A stretch of DNA of 64,000 nucleotides from Pichia kudriavzevii (GCF_003054445.1 NC_042509.1:62001-126000); one strand, 5' to 3'; shown: positions 35,675 through 47,623, counted from the first letter of the stretch. The notes: a model not told the origin generated them from the letters alone. Program-made: numbers and translations.

Positions 35675-37711
35675 TCACGCTGTCTTTAGGTTCACAACAC
35701 CACCAAAACGAGAGGTGTCTCCTTCGAGGAGCTCTCGCAACGCCATGGTAGCGTAAGTGGAGACACCGAGCTGCAACTTGAGAATCACAGCAGTCTTTCC
35801 ACCATCGGGGACACCGTCCAAGATCTGCTTGATTTCGACAGCCTTGTCAGGGCTTTGCTCACGGAGTTGTAGCATCTCCAAGTCAGTACGTACCAACTGA
35901 TCGGTAACTTGGTTGTATTTTCTAAAGTAATATTCCAAATGGTTCACCTTGGAGACAATGTGACGATACGACCCGGAGAGAGAAAACTCCCTCACCTTCC
36001 TGGTCATATTGAACGGATCAAGTCCATCCCTGCCCATCACTTCAACGTAGACATTTCTCAATTGCTCATTTTCAGGATAAACAACATCAAACCCAGGAGT
36101 TGGTAAGACAACGTCATAGATGTCAAACTTATTGGCGTCAACTTCTTCTTGAGTGATTGGCCTTGCCCTCAGTCCATGCACCTCCTTGATATCCTGGATG
36201 ATGTTCCCATCTTCCTCGTGGTCAATCATCTTGGTCTCCAAATCTTGTTTATATTCGTCCATAATCTTAGGATTGTTGCATAAAACCAAATCACCGGCAA
36301 CCACTTTTAATCCAAAGAGTTGCATCCTCTTCGAAACCACAGTGTTCCAAACGTACGACTGGTATGAATGTCCATACATGATTCTCAAATTTCTTGGAAT
36401 ACCCATGATTGCATTGAAGTAGGCACCTTCACTAAACTCTCCGTCTTCACCCTTGTCACTCCTGTCCAATCTGCTTAAAACTGAATACTCAGCATTACAT
36501 TTTCTTGGCATTTTCTTAATGGCAGCACTGGGATCCTTAGTCTCTGACCAAATTTTACGTGCTTCAATCGATCCCGGTATAGCAATCTTCTGTTCACTTA
36601 GAATCAATTCACACGCTTTCCCCCAATTGGAATTCAAAATTTCTTTGCCGATTTCATGCGTTGAAATGGAAAAAGTACCAAATCTTTGCATACCATAATA
36701 GTTTATAAAACCAACATCTCTTAATGAGTTTAAAATTGGAACAATGGCGTCTTCAATACTAACGTTGGGATCCACACTCTCAACATCCTTAATCGTAATG
36801 ATAAACTCATTACCCTTTAGATCGCCTAATTTGATTGGTTGGTCCTTATACTCAAAGCTTCCTAATTTACAGCCTTTTAATGCCTTATTTAAAGTGGTCA
36901 CTCTTTCAACAGTAAACCTTTCAAGTGACATCCTTTGGACAGTGCAACCTCTCCTGTCCTTGGTACCGGCGTACTTGACCGCCTTCACTTGGGCCTTCAA
37001 AAACTTGGACAAAATACTCGCCACTTCCATGGTTTCCTTGTTTTCCTTGTAGAGGTTGAAATGTAAGAAATTCTTACGCTCACCTAAGTCGTGGTCAATG
37101 TTTGTTGCAACTTTGTTGTTCTTCCTCCTACGTGACTTGTTGGCATTGTGACCGAAAATAAACGAGTTCGTAGATGTGGTCACAGATTCAATCCGATTCG
37201 AGGAAATTTCTCTGATTAGCTGATGGATCTTGGTTCTTATCTCCTTATCATCGAAAACCTTGTTTATTTCAACAGTCTTCTTGCCATCTCTCATCAAACT
37301 CGAAATTTCTTCAATTTGTGAATCGTCAAAATATTCCCTCAGCTTCCCTTTATCCTCATCGGATATACTAAGATTGGCCTCCCTTTCTCTTGCCTCCCGC
37401 TCTTGTTCGGCAATGATCTCCTTTTCTTCTGCAGTCAGCTCCTTGGCCTTAAACCCAAGGTCTGTCAAATGGATTACCCTACCATCGGTCCCGATCTCAT
37501 TCACCATGAAATCGGTGTATCTCTGCTTCAAAGTACCTCTGATCCTAACGTTGGATTGTGAATGGCATAAAAACTCAGTTATTCCAACATCAACTTCAGT
37601 CACTCCACCAACAGACTCTTCCAAACTTTCTGCATCCACTCTTTGTCTCTTGGCATTGACACCATCGACTGTTCCTTCATGGCCTCTCTTTGCACTTGCA
37701 ACTTCAGCCAT
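35675..37711 (-). CDS. PUS7: PUS7, TruD-family pseudouridine synthase
   Basis: The 678-residue product (S. cerevisiae Pus7, 676) has the TruD catalytic motif YAGTKDRRGCTVQ (about 248-260, with the catalytic Asp), the NNYYG-like INYYGMQRFG motif and GHSYQSYVWN. Pus7 modifies U35 in tRNA-Tyr, U2 snRNA, 5S rRNA and many mRNAs at UNUAR sites, mainly in the nucleus. The acidic N-terminal region includes KRQR, a candidate nuclear signal. Divergent from RAD53. Confidence 0.96.
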   Translation of the reverse strand: MAEVASAKRGHEGTVDGVNAKRQRVDAESLEESVGGVTEVDVGITEFLCHSQSNVRIRGTLKQRYTDFMVNEIGTDGRVIHLTDLGFKAKELTAEEKEIIAEQEREAREREANLSISDEDKGKLREYFDDSQIEEISSLMRDGKKTVEINKVFDDKEIRTKIHQLIREISSNRIESVTTSTNSFIFGHNANKSRRRKNNKVATNIDHDLGERKNFLHFNLYKENKETMEVASILSKFLKAQVKAVKYAGTKDRRGCTVQRMSLERFTVERVTTLNKALKGCKLGSFEYKDQPIKLGDLKGNEFIITIKDVESVDPNVSIEDAIVPILNSLRDVGFINYYGMQRFGTFSISTHEIGKEILNSNWGKACELILSEQKIAIPGSIEARKIWSETKDPSAAIKKMPRKCNAEYSVLSRLDRSDKGEDGEFSEGAYFNAIMGIPRNLRIMYGHSYQSYVWNTVVSKRMQLFGLKVVAGDLVLCNNPKIMDEYKQDLETKMIDHEEDGNIIQDIKEVHGLRARPITQEEVDANKFDIYDVVLPTPGFDVVYPENEQLRNVYVEVMGRDGLDPFNMTRKVREFSLSGSYRHIVSKVNHLEYYFRKYNQVTDQLVRTDLEMLQLREQSPDKAVEIKQILDGVPDGGKTAVILKLQLGVSTYATMALRELLEGDTSRFGGVVNLKTA

Positions 37712-38203
37712 TGTCCAATATTACTATGTTTGTTGTCTTTAAACTTGAAATTTATTTTTTTTCATTTTCATTTTCATTTTCATTTTCATTTAAATTTTCT
37801 TTTTACTTTTACTTTTCTTTTAAATTGGAGAATTTCAGTTTTGGGAAAAAAAAAATTTCAACTGCAATAAACATGTCATGCGCCACACAATCTTGTTTTA
37901 TTCTGCCAAGCACTCACAATAAAAAAGTTCATGCGCCACAGGCAGTGCTTATTCGCGTTTAAATAACTTTTTTTTTCTCCCAGCATTTACGCGTTTCTCA
38001 TTTTCGTACTTTTCAAAATTTAACATATTATTATTTTTTTTTTTTTTTTCAGCTTGCAAGACGCTACAGGAGGAAGGAGGGCTGACACGTTAAGAGGGTA
38101 ACTCACCATTTCCATCTGGACAGGACCGGAAGGGACAAGGCCTAATCACGACCTAAAGGTAAAAATACTAATCTGGAGTTAGAGGAGAATATCTGTTGAT
38201 GTG
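37712..38203. other. Divergent PUS7/RAD53 promoter
   Basis: About 490 bp with a CATTTT repeat (37760-37792), A/T tracts, a direct repeat of the 11-mer CATGCGCCACA (37877-37887 and 37930-37940), and an MCB box. No gene seen. Confidence 0.6.
37989..37994. promoter_or_regulatory. MCB box (ACGCGT) upstream of RAD53
   Basis: Exact ACGCGT about 210 bp before the RAD53 ATG. RAD53 peaks at G1/S in S. cerevisiae and has MCB-type control, so the location fits. Confidence 0.5.
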
Positions 38204-40696
38204 ATGGAGAGTAAGCGGAGTCCATTGAAGCAGAGCCGGATTGAAAACATTGCCATTAAGAGCACCTCTATCTCATCGAACAAGTTGATGATGACTAAGC
38301 CTACCATGAAGAAACCCTACACTTCTGAACCGAAGGGACCGGTGGATACTGTGACACAGCCGACACAGCCATCTAGCTATAATCCAAGGACGGATCCGAT
38401 TGAACAAGACTTGATTGAACAAGGTATACTCTGTAGATTGATTGGACGAACTGTTGATGAATCATTTCAAATTGATGTGAAATTCAAAGACGCCCAAAGG
38501 AAAAGCGTTTTAGATGATGGAGTTGAGAATATTCAACAAGAATGGACGTTTGGACGGAATGGGAACACCTGTTGCTATCAACTTCCTGTTCATAGCACGA
38601 GAATCAGTAACAAACATTTCCGGTTGTGGATGAATTTGGATTCCAAGAATACCTCTGCAGGGAAGTATACAAAGGATAACAACATAATGATCCAAGATCT
38701 ATCTACTAATGGTACATGGCTTAATAATTCAAAACTGGCCCCTAAACAGAATTTTATCTTGACACAAGGTGATGAAATAGCTGTTGGAATAGGCGTTGAA
38801 CAAGATGTAATTAGATTTATTGTGCATTTCCCCAACCCATCAATTCAAGGTGAAGAACAAGACGCTACTCATACTGATTATGAGGAAGAAGCTGGAATAA
38901 ACAAAGATTTTATCATAAGGGATGAGATTGTCGGATCTGGTGCATTTGCAACTGTTAAGAAGGCCATTGAAAGATCAACCGGGATTACATTTGCAGCCAA
39001 AATTATATCGAAGAAGAAGGCTCTAGGTGGCTTAGACGGGGTTGCCCGTGAATTGCAAATATTGAAGAAATTAAACCACCCAGGCATTGTACGTTTAAAG
39101 GCATCATATGAGGATGATGATAACTACTATCTGGTTATGGAATTTATTTCAGGGGGGGATCTTATGGATTTTGTTGCATGTAATGGAGCAATTGATGAAA
39201 GCGCAAGCAAAGAAATAGCAAGACAAATCTTAGAAGCTATTAAATATGTTCATAGTAAAGGGATATCGCATCGTGATTTAAAACCGGATAATATAATGAT
39301 AGCCCAAGATGATCCAGTAATTGTTAAAATTACAGATTTTGGACTAGCAAAATCTCAGGAAAACGAGAGTAGGATGAAGACCTTCTGTGGTACCCTAGCT
39401 TACCTTGCACCTGAAGTCATTACCAACAAGAAAAACCAGCTGAAGAATAAGAAACGATATTTAGGCAATGGGAGAATAACCGAGGACTTATACTCAAATA
39501 AAGTAGATATGTGGTCAATAGGCTGTTTGTTGTTTGTCATCATGACTGCACACTTGCCCTTTAGTGGATCAACCCAAGACATGTTATTTAAGCACATAAC
39601 AAATGGTGATTACCACAGTAAGTTACTTGAAACCATGAACATATCAATAGAAGGACGTGATTTTATCCATCGCTTATTAGAAGTTGATGTCACGTTGCGC
39701 TTGAATGCAAACGACGCCTTGAAGCATCCATGGTTCAAAGACAATTTAGAATATCCATCGCAAGTCAGTCTATCACAACATCTATCACAATCACAGAAAA
39801 TCATCAAATCCCAACCAAAACCTCCAACCCAAGCACCTCAAATATTGTCAAGAATTTCAAGCTCAGAAGAAGGGGTAGATAATATGGAAAATAGTCGGGA
39901 TTTCAAAATTCCCGTTATACCATCACAGAGGAACAATGATATACCAGCTTTGCCATTGGATATTTCATCCAGTGAAACTGAAAACCATGGTGAGCTTACA
40001 CGGGTTGTTGACCCGATACCATCTGAAGAGAGAACATCAAGAACAACATACCTGGGTGAACCGTTCAACCCTATACCAAAAGCCACATTTATAATGTTGA
40101 AACCATTAACGAAGCTAAGTGGTAAGGAGACACCAATTATGTATATACCTCAGGGTATACCTACATTTTATATTGGGCGACTGAATAATTTAAATGTTGT
40201 CATGAGTGACGAAAGAATATCCAAGATCCATTGTGTTATATTGAAGAGAAGACACCCGACAAATGATAGTGATGCGACCGGCGATAATTCACCATTAAAT
40301 ATAAATGAAGAGACAAATCCTAACATTTTTTCATCACCCGCAATGGGGCTGGACGATGTCTGGTTGTTGGATTTTAGCACTAATACATGTTATTTGAACA
40401 ATCTGAAGATTGGAAAAGGTAAGAAGATTAAACTCAGAGACCAAGATATTATATCTCTGTTCATCGACAAGAAGAATGGGGTGAAATTAAATTACCAAGT
40501 CAATTTTATCGATACCACTGGCTTATTCATTGAAGATGCGAATCTTGAGCGCATTAGAGTTCCCATCGATGAAAATGATCGCAGAATGTTTGAAACTAAG
40601 TTGAAGGAGGGAATGAAACCAATAATGGATAGATCTACTAAGAAACGTCAGCAAGTGAAGTCTATCGGTGACTTCCCCAATAAAAGACGTGCTTAG
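38204..40696 (+). CDS. RAD53: RAD53, DNA-damage checkpoint kinase
   Basis: The 830-residue product (S. cerevisiae Rad53, 821) has the diagnostic FHA-kinase-FHA order. FHA1 (about 75-210) shows FGRNG and SNKHF; the kinase domain (about 235-515) shows GSGAFATVK, HRDLKPDN, DFGLAK and FCGTLAYLAPE; FHA2 (about 620-770) shows YIGRLNN and SKIHC. TQ/SQ sites for Mec1/Tel1 occur before FHA1 (TQPTQPS) and after the kinase domain (SQHLSQSQ). The tail is basic (KKRQQ, KRRA), a probable nuclear signal. Rad53 restrains origins and stabilises forks after damage. Start is the ATG at 38204, just after an in-frame GTG. Confidence 0.97.
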   Translation: MESKRSPLKQSRIENIAIKSTSISSNKLMMTKPTMKKPYTSEPKGPVDTVTQPTQPSSYNPRTDPIEQDLIEQGILCRLIGRTVDESFQIDVKFKDAQRKSVLDDGVENIQQEWTFGRNGNTCCYQLPVHSTRISNKHFRLWMNLDSKNTSAGKYTKDNNIMIQDLSTNGTWLNNSKLAPKQNFILTQGDEIAVGIGVEQDVIRFIVHFPNPSIQGEEQDATHTDYEEEAGINKDFIIRDEIVGSGAFATVKKAIERSTGITFAAKIISKKKALGGLDGVARELQILKKLNHPGIVRLKASYEDDDNYYLVMEFISGGDLMDFVACNGAIDESASKEIARQILEAIKYVHSKGISHRDLKPDNIMIAQDDPVIVKITDFGLAKSQENESRMKTFCGTLAYLAPEVITNKKNQLKNKKRYLGNGRITEDLYSNKVDMWSIGCLLFVIMTAHLPFSGSTQDMLFKHITNGDYHSKLLETMNISIEGRDFIHRLLEVDVTLRLNANDALKHPWFKDNLEYPSQVSLSQHLSQSQKIIKSQPKPPTQAPQILSRISSSEEGVDNMENSRDFKIPVIPSQRNNDIPALPLDISSSETENHGELTRVVDPIPSEERTSRTTYLGEPFNPIPKATFIMLKPLTKLSGKETPIMYIPQGIPTFYIGRLNNLNVVMSDERISKIHCVILKRRHPTNDSDATGDNSPLNINEETNPNIFSSPAMGLDDVWLLDFSTNTCYLNNLKIGKGKKIKLRDQDIISLFIDKKNGVKLNYQVNFIDTTGLFIEDANLERIRVPIDENDRRMFETKLKEGMKPIMDRSTKKRQQVKSIGDFPNKRRA

Positions 40697-41090
40697 CGTA
40701 TATATGAACCAATAATTTGTACCATACATATAGAGAACTATTTACTAACTAGAAAACTACTGTTAATGTGTAATAAATTCAGTTATAAGGAACGAGTCAA
40801 TATATAAACCCTAAAAACAAATAATAATAATAATAATTAGAACAATAACCCCGAAACCAGTTCTTTTTCTCTTGTTTCTTGCATAAACTCATATTTTTGA
40901 AATTTTCTTCTTTTTTCTTTTTTTTTCAATTATTTAGTTATGTATGCAATGTGTGCATATGTGTAGCTGCTTGCAGTTGAGTTGTGGCTAGCTTTGAAAC
41001 GATTGTAATTGCTAATTTATGTTTTGTAAAATAAAATAAAATAAAATAAAATAAAATAAAAAGAAAGGAAGACGTGCTGTATTGGAGAAA
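40697..41090. other. Convergent 3' region of RAD53 and PEP4
   Basis: About 390 bp of AT-rich terminator DNA with a TAA/AAT repeat (about 40820-40838) and an AAAAT array. No gene seen. Confidence 0.55.
41028..41061. repeat. (AAAAT)n microsatellite
   Basis: About six to seven near-perfect AAAAT units, 30 bp past the PEP4 stop. Confidence 0.92.
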
Positions 41091-42644
<1,554 letters not shown>

Positions 42645-43508
42645 TTACTTTTCGTCACCAAGGGGGTAGAGGGTAGGATCCCAACAGGTGTGAAGGCGCT
42701 CATTGAGAGAACTTAAAGTACCAATGTCTTCTTTGGATAATTCGAATTGTGCGGCATCGTGGTTAGACGCTAATCTAGAGATTTGGCTCGTATTTGGAAG
42801 TGGAATATAACCCTTGGATAAGGACCAGTTGATGAGGATCTGTGCGGGAGTCTTGTTGTACTTCTCTGCAATCTTCACAAGCGTAGGGTCGTCCATCTTC
42901 TGGCCTCTCACCAAGGGAGAGTACGCCTCGATGATGATTCCGTGTTTGGCAGCATAGTCCACAATGTCCTCTCTGGTCAACCATGGATGAAGCTCGACCT
43001 GGTTGACGGCGGGTTTAATCTTCAAGTCGGGATATTCAAGCAACTCCTTGATGTGCTTGACACCATAGTTGGAGACACCGATGCTTCTGACCTTGCCGGA
43101 CTCCACAAATTCCTGGAATGCCAACCAGGAGCCATGTCTCCTTTCGTAGTCGGATTGGGGGGAATGGAGTAGGAGCAAGTCGATGTAGTCAATGTCCTTT
43201 GCCCTTTCAAGAGAAACTTCAACAGCTTTTTTGGTTTTCTCATATACATGCTGGTCATAGATCTTCGTAGTATAGAAGATATTCTTCCTTTTGTTGTGAG
43301 CTGGATTTTTGGCGATCCACTTTGCAATTGCCCTGGCAACATCTTCTTCATTGTGGTAGTATTGGGCACTGTCAATATGGCGATAACCGGCCTCCAAAGC
43401 AGCAAGAACGATCTTCTCAGTCTCCTCTGGTGGTGTTTGATAGACACCCAACGCAATGGTTGGAATCTGGTAACCTGAATTCAATGTAAGGTGGGTTGCA
43501 ATTGCCAT
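42645..43508 (-). CDS. Aldo-keto reductase A (YJR096W-like), tandem copy
   Basis: A 287-residue aldo-keto reductase. The tetrad residues are visible: Asp in YRHIDSAQYYHNEEDV, Tyr in the same block, Lys in YTTKIYD, His in LLLHSP; the NADP-binding end carries LINWSLSKGYIPLPN. It is most like S. cerevisiae YJR096W, an NADPH-dependent xylose/arabinose and aldehyde reductase. It is about 90% identical to the neighbour at 45096, with near-identical central DNA and diverged ends. It lacks one residue in a loop (YDQHVYEK versus YDQDHGYEK) and ends earlier. The two copies have unrelated upstream DNA. Confidence 0.92.
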   Translation of the reverse strand: MAIATHLTLNSGYQIPTIALGVYQTPPEETEKIVLAALEAGYRHIDSAQYYHNEEDVARAIAKWIAKNPAHNKRKNIFYTTKIYDQHVYEKTKKAVEVSLERAKDIDYIDLLLLHSPQSDYERRHGSWLAFQEFVESGKVRSIGVSNYGVKHIKELLEYPDLKIKPAVNQVELHPWLTREDIVDYAAKHGIIIEAYSPLVRGQKMDDPTLVKIAEKYNKTPAQILINWSLSKGYIPLPNTSQISRLASNHDAAQFELSKEDIGTLSSLNERLHTCWDPTLYPLGDEK

Positions 43509-45095
43509 TAGGACTACGTTTTTTAGCTGTAGCTGAATTTGCAGACATTAAATCAATACTAAACGAATGATAAGGGCATTCTTGGGCCCTTTTAAAGTCT
43601 TCGTGGGTACACTATTAAGGTAATCACTCTTTGTTATCAACCCACTACTCTCACCTTATATTTTCTGAACCCTATAACTATTGCTCTTTCAGAGCAACCT
43701 TTTTTTGGTGAAATTAAGAGTAAATCTATCATAATTCAAACGGCTTTCAACTATATTTGCCCAGAAGGTGGAAATGGTAATGGACTAGCTACACAAAATT
43801 CAGTATAAGCCGGATTCATGCCGACAGTATAAAAAAGAGTACGTTATATTTTAGTCGCTTATCGTTGTTATTGTGCTAAGTAAAATGGACCTTAGAGTTA
43901 TTGACTTTTGATTAGACTAGAGCCCTTCTGTGACCGTTTTATTCTTTTTGGTTGCTTATGAAACGATGAAACATTTATGGTATGAAGGTTTTGTGGTATC
44001 AAGTGACTGTGATGGTGTGATTTGTTCAAATGCCTAGCAAATTGGATACTTTATCTAAGAGTGTCATGAATGTAAAGGAACTTAAAGCTTATCTAATCAA
44101 GTTGTTTTAGGTCAGAGGGTAGAACTAATAAGAAGAACAGCAAAGCTAGAACGAGTAGAGTTTTGTTTCTATCAATATGAAATATATTTGACAATTTTAC
44201 TTTTTCCTGAACACAACTTTGTATTGGCAAGAAATAATCCTGGGATGTCCCGTAAAGGTTACTGCTTTGATCTAAAATAAAACACAAAAAGATGGTGTTT
44301 ACAGTAGTACTTGTTTTTTGGGCTTGATCCTGTTAACTTCATGTTACCTCATAATTTTCACTACCGGGATTTTAACTTAGAAGCTACCTATGGGCTGTTT
44401 ATATTTTAAAAGGATTCTTGACACTCACGACTATGAAACAAGAAAAAAATTGTCCATTTGGTTCAAGTAGTATAAGTTCCAATCTTGGGTAAAATTTTTG
44501 TTTTGGAAACTTTTAGTAAACTGCAGGTTTTGTTTTGCTAATGAATTACTGGTTTACCCAGAATTCTGTTACCCATGCTGCCATTGAACTGCTTGTAAAC
44601 TTGTATCAACGTAAGCATGGGAAAACAAAAAAGTGTCACTATCAACGGTTTGCAGTGGTCTAGTTTAACTTTTTCATTGTTACGACCATTTTATTCCCGC
44701 TATGGAGTGACTTCACTGCAACTATAGTTTAACTTTTTGTCCCTTTGCTGTCATTCAAACCTATCGAAGCTATAATTCTGTCTGCAGTTACCACGTGAGT
44801 TTCAGTTAGGGTTAACATAAACTAATGCTTAACATCACGTCTTTGCTTTCTGTTTGTTTTGATTCATAGCCAATGGATTAACATCTTAGTTCGATACAGA
44901 TACAAGTGTCACTTAGAACCTTCAGGAGGTTTCCACAGGAGAAGACAAAACGCAACCTCCGCTAAAAAAAAAGGCTACACTTCTACAAAGAAACTAATGT
45001 AAGGATCTGTCAGAGCTATTCCCTGAAAATACTAATCCAATAACATAGGGATTCAGTTGAAAGAAAACTAAACATTAAGTACAGAAGGTACGTAT
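43509..45095. other. 1.6 kb spacer between tandem aldo-keto reductases
   Basis: Contains the promoter of copy A and 3' DNA of copy B but no gene I can support; the longest frame (44093-44287, minus) is 64 codons and unrecognised. A motif GTTTAACTTTTT occurs twice (about 44663 and 44727). No LTR ends were found. Confidence 0.5.
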
Positions 45096-45977
45096 TTACT
45101 TCTTTTCGGCTTCCTTTTCGTTATCTAGTGGGTAGACAGTAGGATCCCAACAGGTGTGGAGATTTTCGTTTAGTGCACTCAAGATGTCAACGTCTTCCTT
45201 GGATAATTCAAATTGCGTTGCTTCAAGGTTAGAAGCTAGTCTAGACACCTTGCTTGTTTTTGGAAGCGGAATATAACCCTTGGATAAGGACCAGTTGATG
45301 AGGATCTGTGCGGGAGTCTTGTTGTACTTCTCTGCAATCTTCACAAGCGTAGGGTCGTCCATCTTCTGGCCTCTTACCAAGGGAGAGTACGCCTCGATGA
45401 TGATTCCGTGTTTGGCAGCATAGTCCACAATGTCCTCTCTGGTCAACCATGGATGAAGCTCGACCTGGTTGACGGCGGGTTTAATCTTCAAGTCGGGATA
45501 TTCAAGCAACTCCTTGATGTGCTTGACACCGTAGTTGGAGACACCGATGCTTCTGACCTTGCCGGACTCCACAAATTCCTGGAATGCCAACCAGGAGCCA
45601 TGTCTCCTTTCGTAGTCGGATTGGGGGGAATGGAGTAGGAGCAAGTCGATGTAGTCAATGTCCTTTGCCCTTTCAAGAGAAATTTCAACAGCTTTTTTGG
45701 TCTTCTCATACCCGTGGTCTTGGTCGTAGATCTTGGTGGTGTAAAAAATGTCCTCCCTTTTGTTGTGAGCAGGATCTTCGGCAATCCACTTTGCAATTGC
45801 CTTTGCAACATCTTCTTCGTTGTGGTAGTATTGGGCACTGTCAATATGGCGATAACCGGCCTCCAAAGCAGCAAGAACGATCTTCTCAGTCTCCTCTGGT
45901 GGTGTTTGGTAGACACCCAACGCAATGGTTGGAATCTGGTAACCTGAATTCAATGTAAGGTGGGTTGCAATTGCCAT
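45096..45977 (-). CDS. Aldo-keto reductase B (YJR096W-like), tandem copy
   Basis: A 293-residue aldo-keto reductase, paralogue of the gene at 42645, same strand, 2.45 kb away. The same catalytic blocks are present (HIDSAQYYHNEEDV, YTTKIYD, LLLHSP, LPKTSKVSRLASN). It has a longer lysine/glutamate-rich C-terminus (NEKEAEKK). The lysine in LPKTS, replaced by Asn in copy A, lies at the NADPH 2'-phosphate-contacting loop of the family, so the copies may differ in cofactor use. TATATAA-type sequence lies about 115 bp upstream. Confidence 0.92.
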   Translation of the reverse strand: MAIATHLTLNSGYQIPTIALGVYQTPPEETEKIVLAALEAGYRHIDSAQYYHNEEDVAKAIAKWIAEDPAHNKREDIFYTTKIYDQDHGYEKTKKAVEISLERAKDIDYIDLLLLHSPQSDYERRHGSWLAFQEFVESGKVRSIGVSNYGVKHIKELLEYPDLKIKPAVNQVELHPWLTREDIVDYAAKHGIIIEAYSPLVRGQKMDDPTLVKIAEKYNKTPAQILINWSLSKGYIPLPKTSKVSRLASNLEATQFELSKEDVDILSALNENLHTCWDPTVYPLDNEKEAEKK

Positions 45978-46138
45978 TATGATGTTATTCGATTACAAAA
46001 GCTTTCTACTTATCTTATGCCAGTCTCAGAAAATGAGAGGGGACATGAATATCAAGATGTTCATCTTCCCAAGACTTGTGGCCACACTTTTATATAAATA
46101 AACCTGCGGGTGTGAAATTAAACTTTTAAGGAAATCAC

Positions 46139-46333
46139 ATGTCCGAGACAATTAAGGACCAATTATCTCGTCTGTTGAACATTTTTTTCGACTCTTTGGC
46201 CAAGTCCATTGTCCCTGCCCCGGAGGTCCAAATCAGACAATACAACCATAATTTCCAATTGTGGCTACAGTTATGGCTGTTACCACGGCCACGGTTTAAA
46301 TTGGGACTGCTTCTATTCTTCGAATGTCATTAA
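46139..46333 (+). CDS. Possible small ORF (64 codons), doubtful
   Basis: ATG-initiated frame divergent from reductase B, ending 20 bp inside the 3' end of the PQ-loop gene. The product starts like a soluble helix (SETIKDQLSRLLNIFFDSL) and becomes Leu/Trp-rich. TATATAAATA lies about 45 bp upstream but can equally serve reductase B. No recognisable family; could be chance. Confidence 0.2.
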   Translation: MSETIKDQLSRLLNIFFDSLAKSIVPAPEVQIRQYNHNFQLWLQLWLLPRPRFKLGLLLFFECH

Positions 46334-47623
46334 CAGGTCCTCGTTGTGCCTGTGTAAAGACTTGATACTATCAGGTCTCTTCTTCTGAGGTATAGTTTTT
46401 GTATCAGTAGAGGAAACATAACTGCGTGAAATATGTTCATCTAGCAATAAATCCATAGGAGACAATGGTGTGAACTCATTGAGTTTGCGTACATTCTGGG
46501 GTGACAATGTTGACTTGACGCTAGCCGCCATTTCGATGGGATCTATCTTTGTACCATCTCTCATGGAGGATGTACGTGAATGTATCAATGGCACCGATTT
46601 GGGAATTGTCTGGCTTTTTAATGATTTAGGGGTGTAAGCTTTCAACCTCACAGATTGGATATGATTGGTACGATTACTGTGGCTGTCATAATGAATCCAT
46701 TGTAAAATTGCAATAAAATCAAACAATACTGTTCCGATTGCCCCTAAAAAGTAACTCAATTCGGCCTTCCAAAACTCCTTTGATTCTTCCCCGCCTCTCA
46801 ATGAATTCTCAGATAATAGTAGAGACATTGAATAGAATAAGTTCCCAAACAATGCAAAAGTGATCAATTTCAGTGATACCCCTTTTGTCGTCTTCAATGT
46901 ATAATTTGTCCACAATTGGGGAAATCTAGATGTCAAATAGAGAAGTGTGCACAACCACGCAAGGACTTTCCCCATATTATAGTCCAAATGCAGTATCAGA
47001 TAAAGCAATCGGTAAATGAAAGAATTATTCTCTTTTTTCTCATATGTAATAACTTGAATGGGTATCCCATTCACCTTGGGTAAACTGCCAACAATGGCGG
47101 TACTAATCAACCGAGTCATTCCAAAGCTTTGTTGATTTTTAAAGATACCCTTGACTCGACTCCCAGTGGGAGGACGTGCTTGAGGTTGTCCGATTTCCGC
47201 ATCTATTGACCCATAATTTGCCAAATTGTCTCGGAGTGAAGTTCGTGGCGAATGGATATGTTTTTTCGGTCGATGGTACCATTTGGAATTAGGATTATGA
47301 TACATGCGTTTATAATAATAATATTGAAATGCTAATATTATGTCAATCAGACAATAATATCCGCTTAGCAGGATCTGAAACATCATGGCATTATTCATTA
47401 GGCAGCTGATGAGGTTGAGAAAGTCTCCTGCAAACCAACATAGGAGAAATCCAAGTGAAAAGCCATCAACCGATTTATCTTTATGGTTTTTGATCACTTG
47501 CGGAAGCTGAGCAAAGAGCCAAAATGAAACTGAGAGGTACCCACTCAATTCAGAGAGTGAATCCAATCTTTGGATTATACTGGGATCTAATCCCACGGGG
47601 TGACTTTTTAGTAGACCCACCAT
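46313..47623 (-). CDS. PQ-loop vacuolar transporter, YPQ/RTC2 family
   Basis: The 436-residue product has two PQ-loop repeats: FWLFAQLPQVIKNHKDKS (about 35-52) followed by GFSLGFLLCWFAGDFLNL, and LTSRFPQLWTNYTLKTTKG (about 230-250) followed by LITFALFGNLFYSMSL. Seven membrane spans are expected. S. cerevisiae Ypq1-3 and human PQLC2 export cationic amino acids from vacuole/lysosome. A hydrophilic loop (about 110-180) separates the repeats, and the cytosolic tail is Ser/Pro-rich. Which YPQ paralogue it represents is not clear. Confidence 0.85.
   Translation of the reverse strand: MVGLLKSHPVGLDPSIIQRLDSLSELSGYLSVSFWLFAQLPQVIKNHKDKSVDGFSLGFLLCWFAGDFLNLISCLMNNAMMFQILLSGYYCLIDIILAFQYYYYKRMYHNPNSKWYHRPKKHIHSPRTSLRDNLANYGSIDAEIGQPQARPPTGSRVKGIFKNQQSFGMTRLISTAIVGSLPKVNGIPIQVITYEKKENNSFIYRLLYLILHLDYNMGKVLAWLCTLLYLTSRFPQLWTNYTLKTTKGVSLKLITFALFGNLFYSMSLLLSENSLRGGEESKEFWKAELSYFLGAIGTVLFDFIAILQWIHYDSHSNRTNHIQSVRLKAYTPKSLKSQTIPKSVPLIHSRTSSMRDGTKIDPIEMAASVKSTLSPQNVRKLNEFTPLSPMDLLLDEHISRSYVSSTDTKTIPQKKRPDSIKSLHRHNEDLLMTFEE

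Noticed and set aside
43509-45095. Possible solo LTR or third reductase copy in the 1.6 kb spacer
   Set aside because: No TG...CA ends with target repeats and no reductase fragments found by eye.
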